A DNA stretch of 64,000 bases. Origin: Spongilla lacustris (lineage: Eukaryota > Porifera > Demospongiae > Spongillida > Spongillidae). The translations under genes were made by a program, and so were the position numbers. How positions within the stretch are numbered: position 1 is the first letter of the stretch; every line of letters begins with the position of its first letter. The notes below the pieces were generated by a model. The model ran no database searches, had not been told where the DNA came from, and saw only the letters and a program-made list of their open reading frames with translations. Shown here in pieces: positions 12,250 through 24,904 of this stretch. The DNA lies in assembly GCA_949361645.1 (NCBI GenBank), contig OX442432.1, positions 2,882,598 through 2,946,597 of the forward strand, given 5' to 3'.

Positions 12250-13575
12250 TGTGCCGTATGATGAAGTAATTTAATAAACGCGACCCACATATAACTCGCG
12301 TAACGAGAAATGGATAGCGTAGCTCTTTCTTGCTATTGACCCGGAATGGGAAGGCGATCATTTCCATGTTTTTTTCAAGTAGCCAGACCAGAGAACTTCA
12401 TCATACTGTTCTTGTTCCCAGACCCATTTTTCTCCGTAGTCGTCTACTTTCTTTCTCTCTTTCTGGGTGAGTATAACTCGGGATAAGGAATGGTTATAAA
12501 CCACTTTCAGCTAGCGAAGTTGTTTTTGTTGAAATGCCTTCAGGACAACAAAAGAGAAGAGCTAGCGACAAGAGGAATACCTCCAAAAGCGAGATCCGGA
12601 ACAAAGGCGGGTTTCCGCACAGAGTTGATCACCAGCGAAAAGAGCGCGATGCCAGAAGCGTCCAGAGGGGAAGTGTGATGTGGATAGAACATGCTACCAC
12701 AGCACGCAATGGTTATAATATTCAGTGTAATTTGCTTGGCAAGGTCTGGTGCACACATTGACTCGGTGGTGCCTTTTGTATGAATCAGTCATTGCTTCAA
12801 CACAGTCAAGAGCTGTCACAGTACAGCCATCATTGCCCACTATTCAAATGTGTGACATAAGTGCAATGCAATTTGACTTCATGAAAAAACATTAGCATCC
12901 TATTCTCCAATCTGGTGTTGTATCCTGACTAGCAATCTTATCAGCTGATTGTCCAAGCAGATTCATTTGCCTAAAATAGGCGACAATGAGTGAGGTTGGG
13001 CCTCACGATACCCTCCACCTTGAGTGGATAATACGTATATGTCTGAGAAGCAGGCATATATGGGGGACCTATTCTCAATGGCAAATGGATGGTAAGCTTG
13101 TTTGTATGTGTACCTTCAAAATGGAAAGTGTTGTTTACGTATGGTACATGTACAGTCAAAACCAAACCACAAATAATTGTATTGCTAGGCAATGACATGT
13201 AGCACACAATGACAATACCAAACACACTGCATCTGTCCACTAAATTGTATTTTGTTGGATTCATGCACTAGGCAATGTTTTATGACATCACACAATTTGC
13301 ATAATAACAGATATTGCAATAAAATAGTCAGTTTGCAATGTATCTACAAAGGGAAGTGTTCAACCTCAGTAAGGTTCGTTCCAACGATCTCTTGCACAGA
13401 ATATTGAAGGCTAAGCAGAAAGTGTTCCATTGAGGTTGGTACAGTTTGTGTTGTCTCAAATATACTGGGTGTGACAGGGTGTACATGTACCAAGGATTGT
13501 GCCACACACCACATACACTCATGCAAACCACACAGCCAGTCCACAAAATGTGAGCATTCTCGGCACACCTCTGGA
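12250..13575. other. No supported gene; one small basic ORF
   Basis: The only notable item is a 75-codon plus-strand frame at 12534-12761, very rich in Arg, Lys, Ser and Gln near its start and following a pyrimidine-rich stretch. It could be a first exon, but there is no clear splice partner and no recognisable motif. Nothing else stands out. Confidence 0.3.
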
Positions 13576-13580
13576 AGGCC

Positions 13581-13720
13581 CAATGCTGACCATCATCACC
13601 CATTGGTCCCCCTGTAGGTCCAATGGGGACCATCATCACCCATTGGTCCCCCTGTAGGCCCAATGGTGACCATCATCACCCATTGGTCCCCTGTAGGTCC
13701 AATGGGGACCACCATCCGTT
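13581..13720. repeat. 40-bp minisatellite
   Basis: Three and a half tandem copies of a 40-bp unit with the core CATCATCACCCATTGGTCCC. The first two units are 40 bp and the third is 39 bp, having lost one C. On the minus strand the sequence reads as a short Gly/Pro-rich peptide, but the 40-bp period and the 1-bp loss break any shared frame, so coding is unlikely. Confidence 0.9.
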
Positions 13721-13739
13721 CGATGCTCCATTGGCTCCT

Positions 13740-14980
13740 GAGAGGAGTGGACAAGTGGATTGACCAAGAAATTGTGACTTAGAATTGTGACTTAGTCGCA
13801 ATTCTATGATCAAATTCAAACACTTTAAACTCCAGTGATGTGGCTGACTGTTTACATAGATAACAAAGCTACAAATTGAATGAATACACTTGAATACAGT
13901 CATTATGTGTATGCAGCTACATGTATCGGTACTTTTCAATCTTTGACTTTAGATCGAACAATGCAACAGAACAGACTTGTACTTGCAAGTACCTTGCACT
14001 ATTGCAAATCGTGCATAATCTATATATGTAGCTAGCAACACCTCAACGCGAGTTTTTGTTACAGTACATGTATGTAAGAGAAAAAAGACAGACAATATGT
14101 CGTGTGACAATGACCCTGAGTTGCCTGCATGCATATGTACCCAGGTACTCTGGGAATCAACATGCAGGCCTTTCCGTAGGACTGACCAGTGAACAGCATC
14201 AATGAAGTCCGAATTGAGCACCCAGGTGAAGCGTTTTGTACAGGAGGTATATACTCTGTACTACTGCTAACTGTTTCAAGCTTCGAGCGGAAAAGGCCTT
14301 GCTCTTCGTTGTTGTACATAACTTCATCATATTACACTGACCACATAATACTTGCTCCGTCGATCCGCCTTCCCTCCGTTCCCTGAACAACACCTTGGAG
14401 TTCCTTTCGGAACAGCTAGCCTTCTGTACCTCTGCTTTGCAGGCTTATTGCCTATAACTTTGTCTGCACTGCAAACTGCCCGGTCTGCAAAGTCCGAAAA
14501 AGGGGCGTTCTTCAATTACTACCTCGCGCCGCGGTTACGTAGAAAGTCTACAGTTTTGACCTTTGTGCATGCTATCCACACCGTGTAGCGATCTACGCAG
14601 TTTTGTTAGGTCAATACAAATCTACATGCATTGGAGTTCAATTTCATGTATAAAAAGTCATAGGTACTCGTAGAAAATACTACAAGTTGGACCGTTCAAA
14701 GCTGTGTGACTTAAGTCACAATTTTTTACGTCCGCGATACCCGTTAGAGGATTGGTAGGGAAAACGTCTTGTAACTTCTACATAACGTATTTCCAAGCAG
14801 TTTAAACGCTATATTATGAGAGCACATGACTCTATTATAATGATACATATTTTAAAAGTACTGTAGTTGATAAAAGACTCTTGATAGTATTTTGAAACGT
14901 ATTGTGACTTAAGTCACAATGATGCGGTATTTTGAGTTTTGTGCGAGATCGTGTACAGAAAAAGCCTTGTATTATAAAGA
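13740..14980. other. Region without a supported gene
   Basis: No domain is recognisable. A GTGACTTAAGTCACAA palindrome occurs near 14708 and again near 14905, with a related GTGACTTA motif near 13776-13795, so a shared short repeat or binding-site-like palindrome may be dispersed here. The stretch 14340-14600 is relatively GC-rich with open frames on both strands but no known motif. Confidence 0.35.
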
Positions 14981-15609
14981 TTACAGGCGCTGATCCAGGA
15001 TTATAGGAGGGGGGGAGGGGGGGGGGGGGGTGGCTAGAGGGTAGGGGCCAGCAATTCTCAGCAAGGGCAGTGGCGGATCCAGGATTGTCAGTTAGAGGGG
15101 GCGTATTAAGCAGATACAAAAGGGGGTGGGTGCGGGAGGGGGCGTTGGCCCTACCGCTCCAGCTAGGGGGTATGGGGAGCGCTGTAAGCTCCCCCATTGG
15201 GGTCTGGGGCTTCGCCCCAGAAGCTTTTCAAGTTTCGCATTATTAAGCTTCAGAAGGACAAGAATTTCTCATACTTTTTCCTCCGTACCAAATCGAAACA
15301 TGAACAGCGGACGAAAAACAGAAAGTCATTGAAAAATGTGTATAACTAATGTTTGGCTTTATGCCAGTGGGCTGAGCAATAGCATTTTTCTTGGATGTCG
15401 TTTAGCACTTGTCTATAATACTCTCGATATCCAATTCTAAATCATTGTGTGACGAGATAGCGTGGCAGCAACTTAATAGCAGCGTTTACAAGTATAGAAC
15501 TGACTAACACTGAAGAAATATAGACTTTATATGCACAAGCTGTCTGTCACCTGATTCCATGGGTTCACTGCGCAAGCGCGTACATGTACTCTTTACAGTA
15601 TATATAGTG

Positions 15610-15880
15610 CTCGTACATCAATATAAGGGCATTAAATCTATCTTATCCAAATTGTGCTTCGAGACGCATTTTTGATAAATTTCAATGAGGAGTTTGCTCT
15701 CTCAACACCACTGCTGATACTGCATGACGTCAAAAGCAGAAGGTGAATTATTTTAGTGATGTTTGGATACATCAGTGGGCATGCTCTTCTGTCTGCGAGG
15801 GTTTCTGCCAGTGTACTGGGCTTATCAGCTTGGCTTCTCCACATACATGTCCAAAGAGATAACTCCTGTTCATTGGACAA
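15610..15880 (-). pseudogene. hAT transposase C-terminal dimerisation fragment
   Basis: Read on the minus strand, the fragment contains PNITKIIHLLLLTSCSISSG followed by VERANSSLKFIKNASRST, the typical helix-SxERxFS/NS-K-K-LRS pattern of the hAT dimerisation domain. After a frameshift near 15655 the reading continues RFNALILMYE. In hAT transposases this domain mediates multimer formation at the C-terminus of the DDE transposase. Here the catalytic part is absent or unrecognisable, so it is a relic. Confidence 0.7.
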
Positions 15881-16490
15881 GAGAATTTGGAGAAGGTAGA
15901 TCGTCCACGTAGTATTCTAAATCAGAACTGCCGGGTGGATGCTGTTCAATATTGGATGGAATAAGCCGACGCAGACGACGTATTGGTGGACCGGCCTCCG
16001 ATTAAACGATACGCGCTTTTGTGGCGCATGCGCGCATGGCAATCAGTTCTACAATAATTAAATTCATATTTTGGGTGCCACTGGTCTGGGGGAGCGCGCG
16101 CTGTAAGCTCCCCCAGTGGGGTCTGGGGCTCCGCCCCAGACGCCAACGCTTTTTTACTTCATCACGCTCAAAACGCTACACAAAACTACTGTAAAAAAAA
16201 AAAAAAATTTTATCGCAAACTAAACCTTATAACTTGCATGTATTACGGGGGATTTATCGTCGAAAGCTCAGTGAATCATTATCTCGCCCAAAACGCTATG
16301 ACCATTTATGAATGATGAATGAATATGACCATCTATATGCATGTAAATTAATTGATACATTTGTAAATTGCACATCCATGATCCCTGCATGGACGTCGAT
16401 GCGCATCATAGATACTTTGAGAGTACTGATGCGGATCAATATCCACGGCGACGCCCTAAGCCTTATCGTATCAAATAAACTGATTCGTGT

Positions 16491-16654
16491 GCGTTTTTTG
16501 GAGTTGATTTGGCCTGCTGTTTCTCATCGTATCAGCGTTTTTGGAGTTGATTTGGCCTGCTGTATCAGCGTTTTTTGGAGTTGATTTGGCCTGCTGTTTC
16601 TCATCGTATCAGCGTTTTTGGAGTTGATTTGGCCTGCTGTTTCTCATCGTATCC
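16491..16654 (+). repeat. 43-44 bp minisatellite inside the hAT remnant
   Basis: Four units in a row with the core GGAGTTGATTTGGCCTGCTG. Lengths are 44, 33, 44 and 43 bp; the short second unit has lost the TTCTCATCG part. The units are nearly identical, so the amplification looks recent. Confidence 0.95.
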
Positions 16655-17289
16655 AACAAGGGTAATACTGATGTCGAAGAGCAAGTCCATTTTAGAATTT
16701 TTCAAGGGTAGCTTGGAAAGTGAAAATGTTACACATGATTCTCCACAGGATCATGATCACTCTGAACCCATCAGTGTCTGCTCTAATACCGCCGGTAACT
16801 GGCGGCGTCCCTGGTAGTGGATGATACAGATTTATTACACGAAGGTCTAGATATAAATCAGCATGCAAGTGACAAGTGTACAACCATAGATAGTTGTGTA
16901 GTGAATCAGTTTGTATGAATAAATCACAACTTTCATATGATGTTTTTGTGTAAATGATAGACATATTTCGTAACTTAGTATTATCATGCAATTTAAAGAT
17001 GTGCACTGGCAACTATATGCTTACATTGATTTTTCTTTTGTGCTATATACTAGTCACAATTATTATGCAAGTATCAAAATAAACATCTGATCACACAAAA
17101 AAACCAAACAAAGCGTCATCATCTTTTTTTCACCCCTAAATGGAAGCTGTTGAACAGAAAAGCTATTAGCCCTCAAACTGAAATTGCTGATAGTTCTCAA
17201 TCAGTATTTTAGTATTCGTAAATAATTATTTGAGGAAGGGGGGGGGGGGGGGGCTAGCCACCCTATCCACCCTCTCTGGATCAGTCCCT

Positions 17290-17900
17290 GCATTTAGTGA
17301 TGCGCCGGGTATATGTATATGGTCTTGTGTTAGTTCGGCCTAAGTACTGGGTTTTTCACTAATGCATTCACTAGACGCCATCCTTCAGAAACTTTGAACG
17401 AGAATGCGAAGCATGATCACAGCATGTACCTGGAGGGGTCCTCCATACTGCATTCATCATTCTTACCTCAAACTTGAAGCCAACTAAGCCAACACACGCG
17501 AGAATACACGCGCACACCATAATAGCCAAAAGTGCGAAGAATGTACTCCGGATTTGACGTCACGTGTAATCAACACTAATTGCATTCCTTGCGCCCTTAA
17601 ATGAAAAGGTCCATTGTGAAGTTATTAGTCAATCACATGCCTAGGTATCAGTTGCCCCTACCACAACTGCTCCTGGCCAAGGGATCAGTGAGGGGTCAGC
17701 TCCTGAGGCCCCCCTCCTATCTTTTGAGGCAGTCTGTTGTCTACTGTGGGCCACAATTTGTCACATTCCTCAAAAAGCTAGACCTATAGTGGCCCCTCAG
17801 GTCTGCGAATACAGCAGCTCATCGACGCTGCCGAAATCCACCGGCGACACCCATCTGTGTTTCACTCAGGCCTCTGGTAAACAGTGATGGCTCACTCATT
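17290..17900. other. Degraded sequence before a retrotransposon fragment
   Basis: No gene is supported. The sequence from about 17600 may be the decayed upstream part of the reverse transcriptase fragment that becomes recognisable at 17908. Confidence 0.3.
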
Positions 17901-17907
17901 TCTCTGA

Positions 17908-18287
17908 ACCATGGCTGGAGTCAAGGCATCCCAGTTTTTTTTTGGTGTGGCTTCTCCTGCAGGAGCGAAATACTTGGTACATGGTCTGCACCAGTGTGTT
18001 ATGGATCACTGGGAGGATCATGATTTAATGTGGATCTTACAAATGCATTCAATGAGGTTACATGTAAACAAAAAGCCCTTTTTGTGGAGCCATGTGCGAC
18101 CCCAGAGCTTTTCCGGGAATGTCATGAATACGATTAGCATTAGGTAAGGGTCTTAATAGTAGACCAGTTCCAGGTTACTTTAAAATGGTGGCTTGGGATG
18201 GACACATCATCACTGGTACGTTGTCCTTACTGCCCTGACCACCAGATGCATGGATCCTCTTGGGCATCATGCCCTGACATGCAACTT
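17908..18287 (+). pseudogene. Non-LTR retrotransposon fragment: RT piece and CCHC piece
   Basis: The first part (17911-18130) reads GVASPAGAKYLVHGLHQCV and MDHWEDHDLMW, a reverse transcriptase segment typical of a family of endonuclease-bearing non-LTR elements. The second part (18170-18287) carries WWLGMDTSS and CPYCPDHQMHG followed, after a frameshift, by LGHHALTC, i.e. a Cys-Cys-His-Cys motif. The sequence between the RT piece and the zinc motif is deleted. The same zinc motif is seen in the larger copy at 29.56 kb. Dead copy. Confidence 0.7.
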
Positions 18288-18337
18288 TGAACACGTCAAT
18301 CATATGTAATTAATTATTCATAATTTAATTTATTCAT

Positions 18338-18433
18338 AACTGGTCGCGCCGAGGGGGGGGGGGGGGGGAGGGGGTCTTTAGACCCACTAGAACCCCCCCC
18401 CCCCCCCCCCCCCCCCCCTGGATTCGCCACTGG
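18338..18433. repeat. Small hAT-end-like element with poly-G and poly-C arms
   Basis: The right end CTGGATTCGCCACTG is the mirror of CAGTGGCGAATCCAG, a hAT terminal signature. A poly-G run (from about 18352) and a poly-C run (18391-18418) flank a short palindrome GGGTCTTTAGACCC, so the whole block could fold back. The left end is diverged and no target duplication was found. Confidence 0.45.
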
Positions 18434-18439
18434 ACATTG

Positions 18440-19960
18440 GCCAGGGGTAGTCCATAGCCCTTCTGTCTGCTCTTCAGACATGCCTTATGGGGTGGAGGTC
18501 TGGTGGAGAAGTACAAACTGTCAGGGATCCTCTATTACAGGTACCTACCCATTAGGTAAGCACAACCCCCCCCCCCCCCCCCCCCCCCCCCCTCCTCTTC
18601 CTGCTACAGGCCCCTATTATTCCTCCTCCCCCTTCCAATTCTTCAGTAGCTGCCTTAATAGGATCCGCTAGTTACTATTGTGCAATCCCATTATCACCAT
18701 GACTACCATGGCAGTTATGGCCCATGTCCCACCCCCTCTAACACCTGCCCCACCCCATAAGGTGTGAAAAGTATGACATCCCGATGCAGCAAGGACTAAT
18801 GGAGTATCGCCATACTGGAGTGGGTACAATAGTTCAGTCAACATGGTGGGTACAATGTACACATGTAGATGTATTACACAGTCATCAACATGGCTAATAT
18901 AAAGCAGACATATATATAAGTGGAGGAAGAGTGAGATTGGTGGTTAAGGACATTGGAGGCCTGTGTGGTGAAGTGTGCTGGCCAATCAAATTGCATTTAG
19001 TTATTACTCCACTTAGTTAAGTATCCACCATCTGATAATGATTGAACAGTTCATGTATACTGTATCAAAATGTACCCAAAGGTATTATCTGTGACATAAT
19101 CCACACACACGAGCCTGCTAAAGCATGTTTAGCATACCAGTAGGTTCCTTTGGCAACAATCTCTTCTCAAAATGAAAAACCCGTGCCAAAAATTGCATGC
19201 ACCGTTACGTGGTCTTCAATTTTTGGGTACATTTTACGGGGGGTTTGAAGTACCAACAAGGGGGGAGAGGGAGGCGCCATTCAGTCCTGAAGCCCCCCCC
19301 CCCCCCCCAAATAGGGGCAATAGGATTAATCAAATTCATATTTAGGATCGGCTTGTTAGGGGGGGGGGGGGGCAGTGATATGAGGACCCACGATAGGTAG
19401 GATTGGCAGTTGTCTCTGGGGATGTGTGGATGTGCAAATAATAATTGAAGTGGTGGAAACTGTACAAGTGCCCTATAGAGGTCACGAGGTCAAGCTGACT
19501 ACACAGCACACTGGACACCAATAGGACTCTGAATCTTTGCATGCTACATTGCAACGGATACACCAAATGCAAGATCAATGAATTAAATATTGAACATTTC
19601 TGTGTTGCCATATTTTGAATGAATTGCAACAATACTCCTGAAGGAGAAAAAAAAATTGAGGGGAACATGTAAATCAAAAACTTCTCCATCGAGAAAATGA
19701 TTTCAGTGTTGGATGTGCATGTGTAGAATTGGTTGTGCAAAATACAAGGAAACTAGGTACAGTAGTGTTTCAGTGAGAATCCTACAACTAGAATGTATAC
19801 ACATGTATCAGTCCTTAATTTTTACAAATACATGTACATGTAGGCCGGCTTAAGACTGCTGTTGTGTACTATGCCTTGTTTCTTTGCTTTTTGCACCCAC
19901 AATCCACTACACAAATCGCTTATGGAAGCATCATCATGCATCATTAGCATAATATCTCAA
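18440..19960. other. No supported gene; several homopolymer G/C tracts
   Basis: Poly-C runs at about 18566-18592 and 19294-19308 and a poly-G run near 19360 are the main landmarks. The open frames here mostly span these runs. Confidence 0.4.
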
Positions 19961-19969
19961 ACGATGAGT

Positions 19970-21110
19970 AAGCAGCCACCAAGAAAGAAAAGGAAAGCTT
20001 GATGATAAAGAGAAGCGTGAAAGGGTATTTGATCCAGATGGTACTTGGCCATGGGTTGCATTTGATGAAGGTTTTGCAATATGTAAATATACAGCTGACA
20101 GATGAGCTGTTGAATCAACTCATATTTGTTCTGCTATGTACCTTAACCAACCCTGCCTATTTAGTTTTTTTGTTTTTTATGTTGGAAGACAATGAAAGTA
20201 CAAAGCATAAGTTTTAGTGCATAAAGGCTTTCAAAGAGAATGCCAGTGCCATAAAACCTATGAAGCAAGTGGAGATGCAATTTGAACACTGTTGCATACT
20301 ACATTGCAAAGAAAAATGAGTAGCCATACATATATACTGACTTTCCAGATTTAATTGCCTCTAATATACGTGTATGTACTGGGGGTCACAAATGCCAATA
20401 TAGCTTGCAGTAGGTTTATATATGATGTAGCAAACAGATCAGCTTATTAAATTTAGAAGCTCAGGTCTTTTCAGTTATGATTGGACAGGCTGACTGTACA
20501 TATATTGAAAATGAACTGGTTTATGTGCTTGATGGCTGCCAGACCCTGCCTATTTAGTTTTATGAACTGGGATATCTAGATATGGGTTGTTACATCTTTT
20601 ATTGGCATTGAGGATGCAACCGTTAGAGCAGAAGGCATCCTTGAAACTGTTGATGCTTGGTGTGTTTGATAGATGTAAAAAGTGATTGTACAGATGTGGT
20701 AGCATTCAATTCAGATAGCAAGGAAGGGGTAGCTGCAAAGCTATGCCATTGGCTGTACACTGTCACTATAGCTATGATGCTGCTCATTGCCCTTGTTCGT
20801 TTGCATGAGTCAAAACTGAGACCAAAGTCCAAAGGCCTTCAGAGAACTGTGAAGATGTCACTTGGTGAGGTGTTGAAAGAGAAGGTTCTGAAACCAAAAA
20901 AACCTTTCTGGTGCTTGATGGCTGCCATACCATTATCGAGCTTTACTCATTGCTGCTTGCCAAAGTTACAAAGTATTTGTTGCACATTTTGAGAAAATTA
21001 TCAGCACAGAGCAACCAAGAAAATCATCACCAACCCAGATTGGAAGGGCAAGCAATCTGCTTAAGTTATGAAAGACTTCAAGTGCTCGCTGTTTATGTTT
21101 TTCATGTGTG
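19970..21110 (+). pseudogene. hAT-superfamily transposase remnant
   Basis: On the plus strand, decayed frames contain RVFDPDGTWPWVAFDEGFAI (near 20030), then FIGIEDATVRAEGILETVDA (near 20600-20660) and TDVVAFNSDSKEGVAAKL (20690-20745). The last two match the central part of hAT-like proteins related to the ZMYM-type group, where an IGIEDATA-type motif is followed by a catalytic-domain segment with SDGA(S)VM-GVAAKL. Here the expected SDGAS is SDSKE, so the catalytic Asp context is altered. Several stops and frameshifts separate the pieces. The assignment to hAT is moderate; a related domesticated gene is unlikely given the decay. Confidence 0.5.
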
Positions 21111-21119
21111 ACATATTCT

Positions 21120-23600
21120 GTATTTGCTTTCATAACTAAGTCTTACATGTGTACCTTTCAAAAGATGACCTCGCAGTGGGTGAAGCATTAAAGAGGTACA
21201 AATGTACATGTATGTGTGTGAGGAAACCTATCTCTAAATCAGATTTACACACTGTATAGGCCTGTACACTGTAGGAGATACATGTATGTTGCAAGGCCAG
21301 GTGATGGCTGATTTGATTGCTACCCCTGGAATTTACGATGGTGTAGAGTTGAATAATATAAATCCTACCCCATGGGCAACAGAAACAAGGATGAGGGTGA
21401 AGGAAGATATTTGCACATCAAGTTGACATCTTCATGATCGATCACCTTAAAGACTTGAGTCACGATAGTATCCTGGCACCTTTGATCCATCTCCATGTAC
21501 ATGTTACTTGTACATGGCCAAATCTTGACCATCAAGATTTTTGTTCTAAGAAATCTTTCATTTAATCTGACAAACAGGGAGTTATTGCACTTCATAAGCA
21601 CTAGCTACATCAGCATGTTTAGATGGACTTATGTTTCCTTGTTCAGTGAGTTTATTGGGTATAAGACATTTCCAGGAGAACAACATAAGGTTAGCGCAAA
21701 CTTTTTTTCCTGACACTGTAAGGACTTTCCTGGCTTAAGCGACCTTAATGGAATCCTACCATGCCCATAAGTATACATGCAGCTTGCTGTGAAAGAGGAT
21801 TTGCGTGCATAAATTGACATAAAAAATGAATGTGTGGAGGGCTTCAGTGAAAACACCTTATCACTGGAGGGACCACACCCAGATGTCCTTGATGCCAGTG
21901 ATGCTGTGCACATATGGTGGGGTTCATATCTTCTCACAAAAAGAGGCATCCAGGGTTCAACCCCAACCAGGAAGTATAGTGCTAGAAGACTTGTGTGCTG
22001 AGCTTCAACAAATACAAATGTACATGTACATGTTCATGTACATGTATGAGGCAGGAGTAACCCATAATTCCTTCAGATAACCCAGATAACTCTAAATTCT
22101 ACCAGACAATGAATCTCCATCTTGCTCGCATACAACTGTGTATGCACTGTGCATGGATATTTTAAAATTAAATGTGTGAATGGTCAGCCAATACATGTAG
22201 CTCAAAGTGCTTTAATGTTGACCTATGCATACATACCATTTTAAAAATTGTATTCAGTAATACATACATGTACATATAACTAAAGGTACACATGTACAGA
22301 TATGTACATTTGCAGCAATAGATGTACAGTGTTGCAATAGTACAGATGCATGTATCCATGTTGACTGGAAAACTTCCACAACTCCAGGATAAAGTTCATA
22401 CTCCATTACACTACTTGTGTGGAATGTCTCCATTCTGCTCCTGGTATTGATGTGAACATCACGAAGTGGGTGAGTTGGTCCAATGAATATTAAAACAAAT
22501 ATTGCTGTGCATGTATTAATAATCCAGATGCATGTCCCTTAGGAATGGATACATGTAGATGTATGTGGTAATTAAAGTATGGGGGAGGTATGTACATGCC
22601 TTTAGGAACAGTGCAAGGGATGTAGACCTGTGAGCAAGTGGTACAGTTTTTTGTTTATAAGCAGGTGTCTAGTTCTTTAAATGCCCATGCAACGCTCGGA
22701 GCAGAGGCATGGAGGACCATCTTCCATTTGCCATTCTTTTTCAGCACCACCCCAGCACCGCCAGACCAGATTTTGTAAACTTTTTTTAGAAGAGGACAAG
22801 AAAATTCGTGATCAACACTTAATTGTTTATGCCTTAAATTTTTTGAATAGATTTAAATTTACACGTACATTTACATGATAATACACAATGAACATCTTAT
22901 TAACAATGAGGCATGCACCCCAATATTTCAAAGCATTTGTGCAGATCTTCGCTAGTGCTTTACTATCAGTTTGTGTGAGCAGCTTTAATTTGTAGCTAGA
23001 CAAGGATTGAAGGCATCATTTAGCTGTCTGTATTGTTATGAAGGGCTTTATTTAGCTCACACTTGTACAACATGCTGTCATTGGGCTCACCATGCCAGAG
23101 AACAGAGAAGAACAGAAATACAAAATTGAATATGTTATTACATAGAATCAGTCGTGCACTTGTACATGTCGTACTAGAGCTGCCCGACAACTTGTGTTGC
23201 ACTTCCTAAGCAGTGAATTCAATTCCTTCAAGGTTACCATGCATTCATGTTCCTTAACAACTGTTGCTTTCATCAAATCACATTTGCAATGGTATAGAAA
23301 ACTTTGCACTGAATCATTTTGGCTGATTCAAGTATTCTGCAGCTACATTGTGTATATAAAATCCCTGCACACCTCATAATGGCTTCTAACCTTTGAAGTC
23401 TAAAGAAGAGGCATTAGTTGCAGTGACGTATAGAGCGTGTTACTGTGTAGTGTGGCATGTTCGTTAGGGAGTTTGTCCAACCTATTCAGCGGCATCATTG
23501 TGACGTTGGGGGGGGGGGGGGGGGGGGGGGTTGACTCCAGTGGCAGCAGTTCAGAACTTCGGACTCCTTTTGGAAGAGTAGTGATTCTGAAAGATGAGTA
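21120..23600. other. Region without a supported gene
   Basis: Open frames are short and unrecognised. The palindromic string TACATGTACATG recurs, with the densest cluster at about 22019-22047, and the sequence around 22260-22330 is similar. A poly-G run lies at about 23510-23530 and another near 23622-23633. Confidence 0.4.
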
Positions 23601-23638
23601 GATCAAACAAAAACTCTCCATGGGGGGGGGGGGTAATA

Positions 23639-23813
23639 CACAGCAAAAAAAACGCATCAAATCAATTATTTATCCCACAACGGATTTTTTTAATCAATTG
23701 TTATATCAACGCATGATTTGATAGTAAAATCAAGTGCACTTGATTTGCGATTGATTTTACTGCGAAATCAATTGTGAATCAATAATTGATTTGACGTGTT
23801 TTTTTTTGCTGTG
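23639..23813. mobile_element. Palindromic MITE (175 bp)
   Basis: The element starts CACAGCAAAAAAAACGCATC and ends with the near-perfect complement, CGTGTTTTTTTTTGCTGTG; inverted similarity extends about 32 bp from each end through TCAAATCAATTATT. The interior repeats GATTTGATAGTAAAATC and GATTTTACTGCGAAATC motifs in opposite senses, so most of the unit folds back on itself. It has no coding capacity. The flanks share only ATA, so the superfamily is not assigned. Confidence 0.75.
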
Positions 23814-23819
23814 ATATGT

Positions 23820-24900
23820 TAACGTCGCAATGACGTTAATTTTCCAAAAGTAGAAGTAGTCTGGACAAGCGTCGTAGACATAGCGAAAAATTGCAAGACA
23901 GCGACTTACATTTATCAAATAATAAGCTCAGTCAGCTGCACGTCCTTTAAAACTTTAATTATGTTTGTGTACGCGCATACATTATGTTTTGTACACGCGT
24001 CGCGTCCCTTAATTAAAAATAAAAAAGGTAGCAGGCCCAGCGCCGCCCATACCCAAACTAATATTATCATGATATGATGTACATGTCATAGGATTGTTTG
24101 ATCACTCTATATATACCGCAGTGGCGATGAATTGCTGGAAATGATTATCATTTCTACGCTCCTCTATGATGCCTGCTGTGTTGGTAAGAGCTGTAATTGT
24201 TCTTGCGTACGATTTGCGTATACTATACATATCCAGTATAATATGTAATAAATATTATATATATTTTATTTTATATACATGTATATATAAACGAAGGGCC
24301 ATTTTCGTGGAAACTGTCCCATACATGTATATGTATTCGCAGCCCTTTGCCTGTTATCAGTTGACATTGCTGTTCTAACCTTCTCTTATGACTTTCTGCA
24401 ATTAATGCTTCTTAGTACAGCACGTATGTGTGTGTGCATGTGCAAATCTGCCCTGGCATTTTGCCTCATGCCAGGATGAGAGTGCCATATGATTGAAATA
24501 GTTCCACTTAGGCGTCAGCATAAGCTATGTGGCTACTATTTATGGCTATATTTTGTGTTGCAACACCCTAGTGGCTGCATTGCCGGATCCAACTACAATT
24601 GAACTTAGCAGATTTATAAAAGCTAAGCACCAAATGCTGCTACTTTGCCTGCAAAGATTATTAATGGTGTTTGACACAATGAAGGAAAATTAACTCACAG
24701 TCATTTACAAGTAATGTCAAATTTGTCTAGATGTTCTATTTTATCATAGATATATATAACACACATGATGCTTATGCAAGAATAGTTAATCTATAACAAA
24801 TGTTCTCAGCATGCAATTAAAAGCTGCTAATGATTAACATGATTTATTTAACAAGTACATTTAATTATTACAAGTATATAATCACACACTAAAAACCATT
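23820..24900. other. Region without a supported gene
   Basis: Nothing recognisable. The stretch around 24240-24290 is an AT-rich run (TATATA-type). Confidence 0.4.
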
Positions 24901-24904
24901 AAAA

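Larger units (their letters stand above)
14984..17290. mobile_element. hAT-like element remnant with two kinds of left end
   Basis: Left-end signatures CAGGCGCTGATCCAGG (14984) and CAGTGGCGGATCCAGG (15068) face a right end CTCTGGATCAGTCCCTG (17274-17290). Next to the ends lie poly-G runs. Inside, the minus strand at 15880-15610 encodes a hAT C-terminal dimerisation motif (GVERANSSLKFIKNASRST, then RFNALILMYE after a frameshift). A plus-strand frame at 16671-16817 starts MSKSKSILEFFKG, like some hAT transposase N-termini, but it is in the opposite orientation to the C-terminal piece. A block containing GTCTGGGGC and GCCCCAGA occurs at 15173-15223 and 16089-16143. No target duplication could be matched, so this is probably a composite of nested elements. 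Confidence 0.55.

Noticed and set aside
12534..12761. Basic 75-codon ORF
   Set aside because: No motif, no clear splice partner; mentioned only within the noncoding stretch.
13328..13663. Collagen-like protein on the minus strand
   Set aside because: The Gly/Pro pattern comes from a 40-bp minisatellite whose period does not preserve a frame.
10914..13720. CRISPR array
   Set aside because: The repeats are head-to-tail satellites and minisatellites without unique spacers, in eukaryotic DNA.
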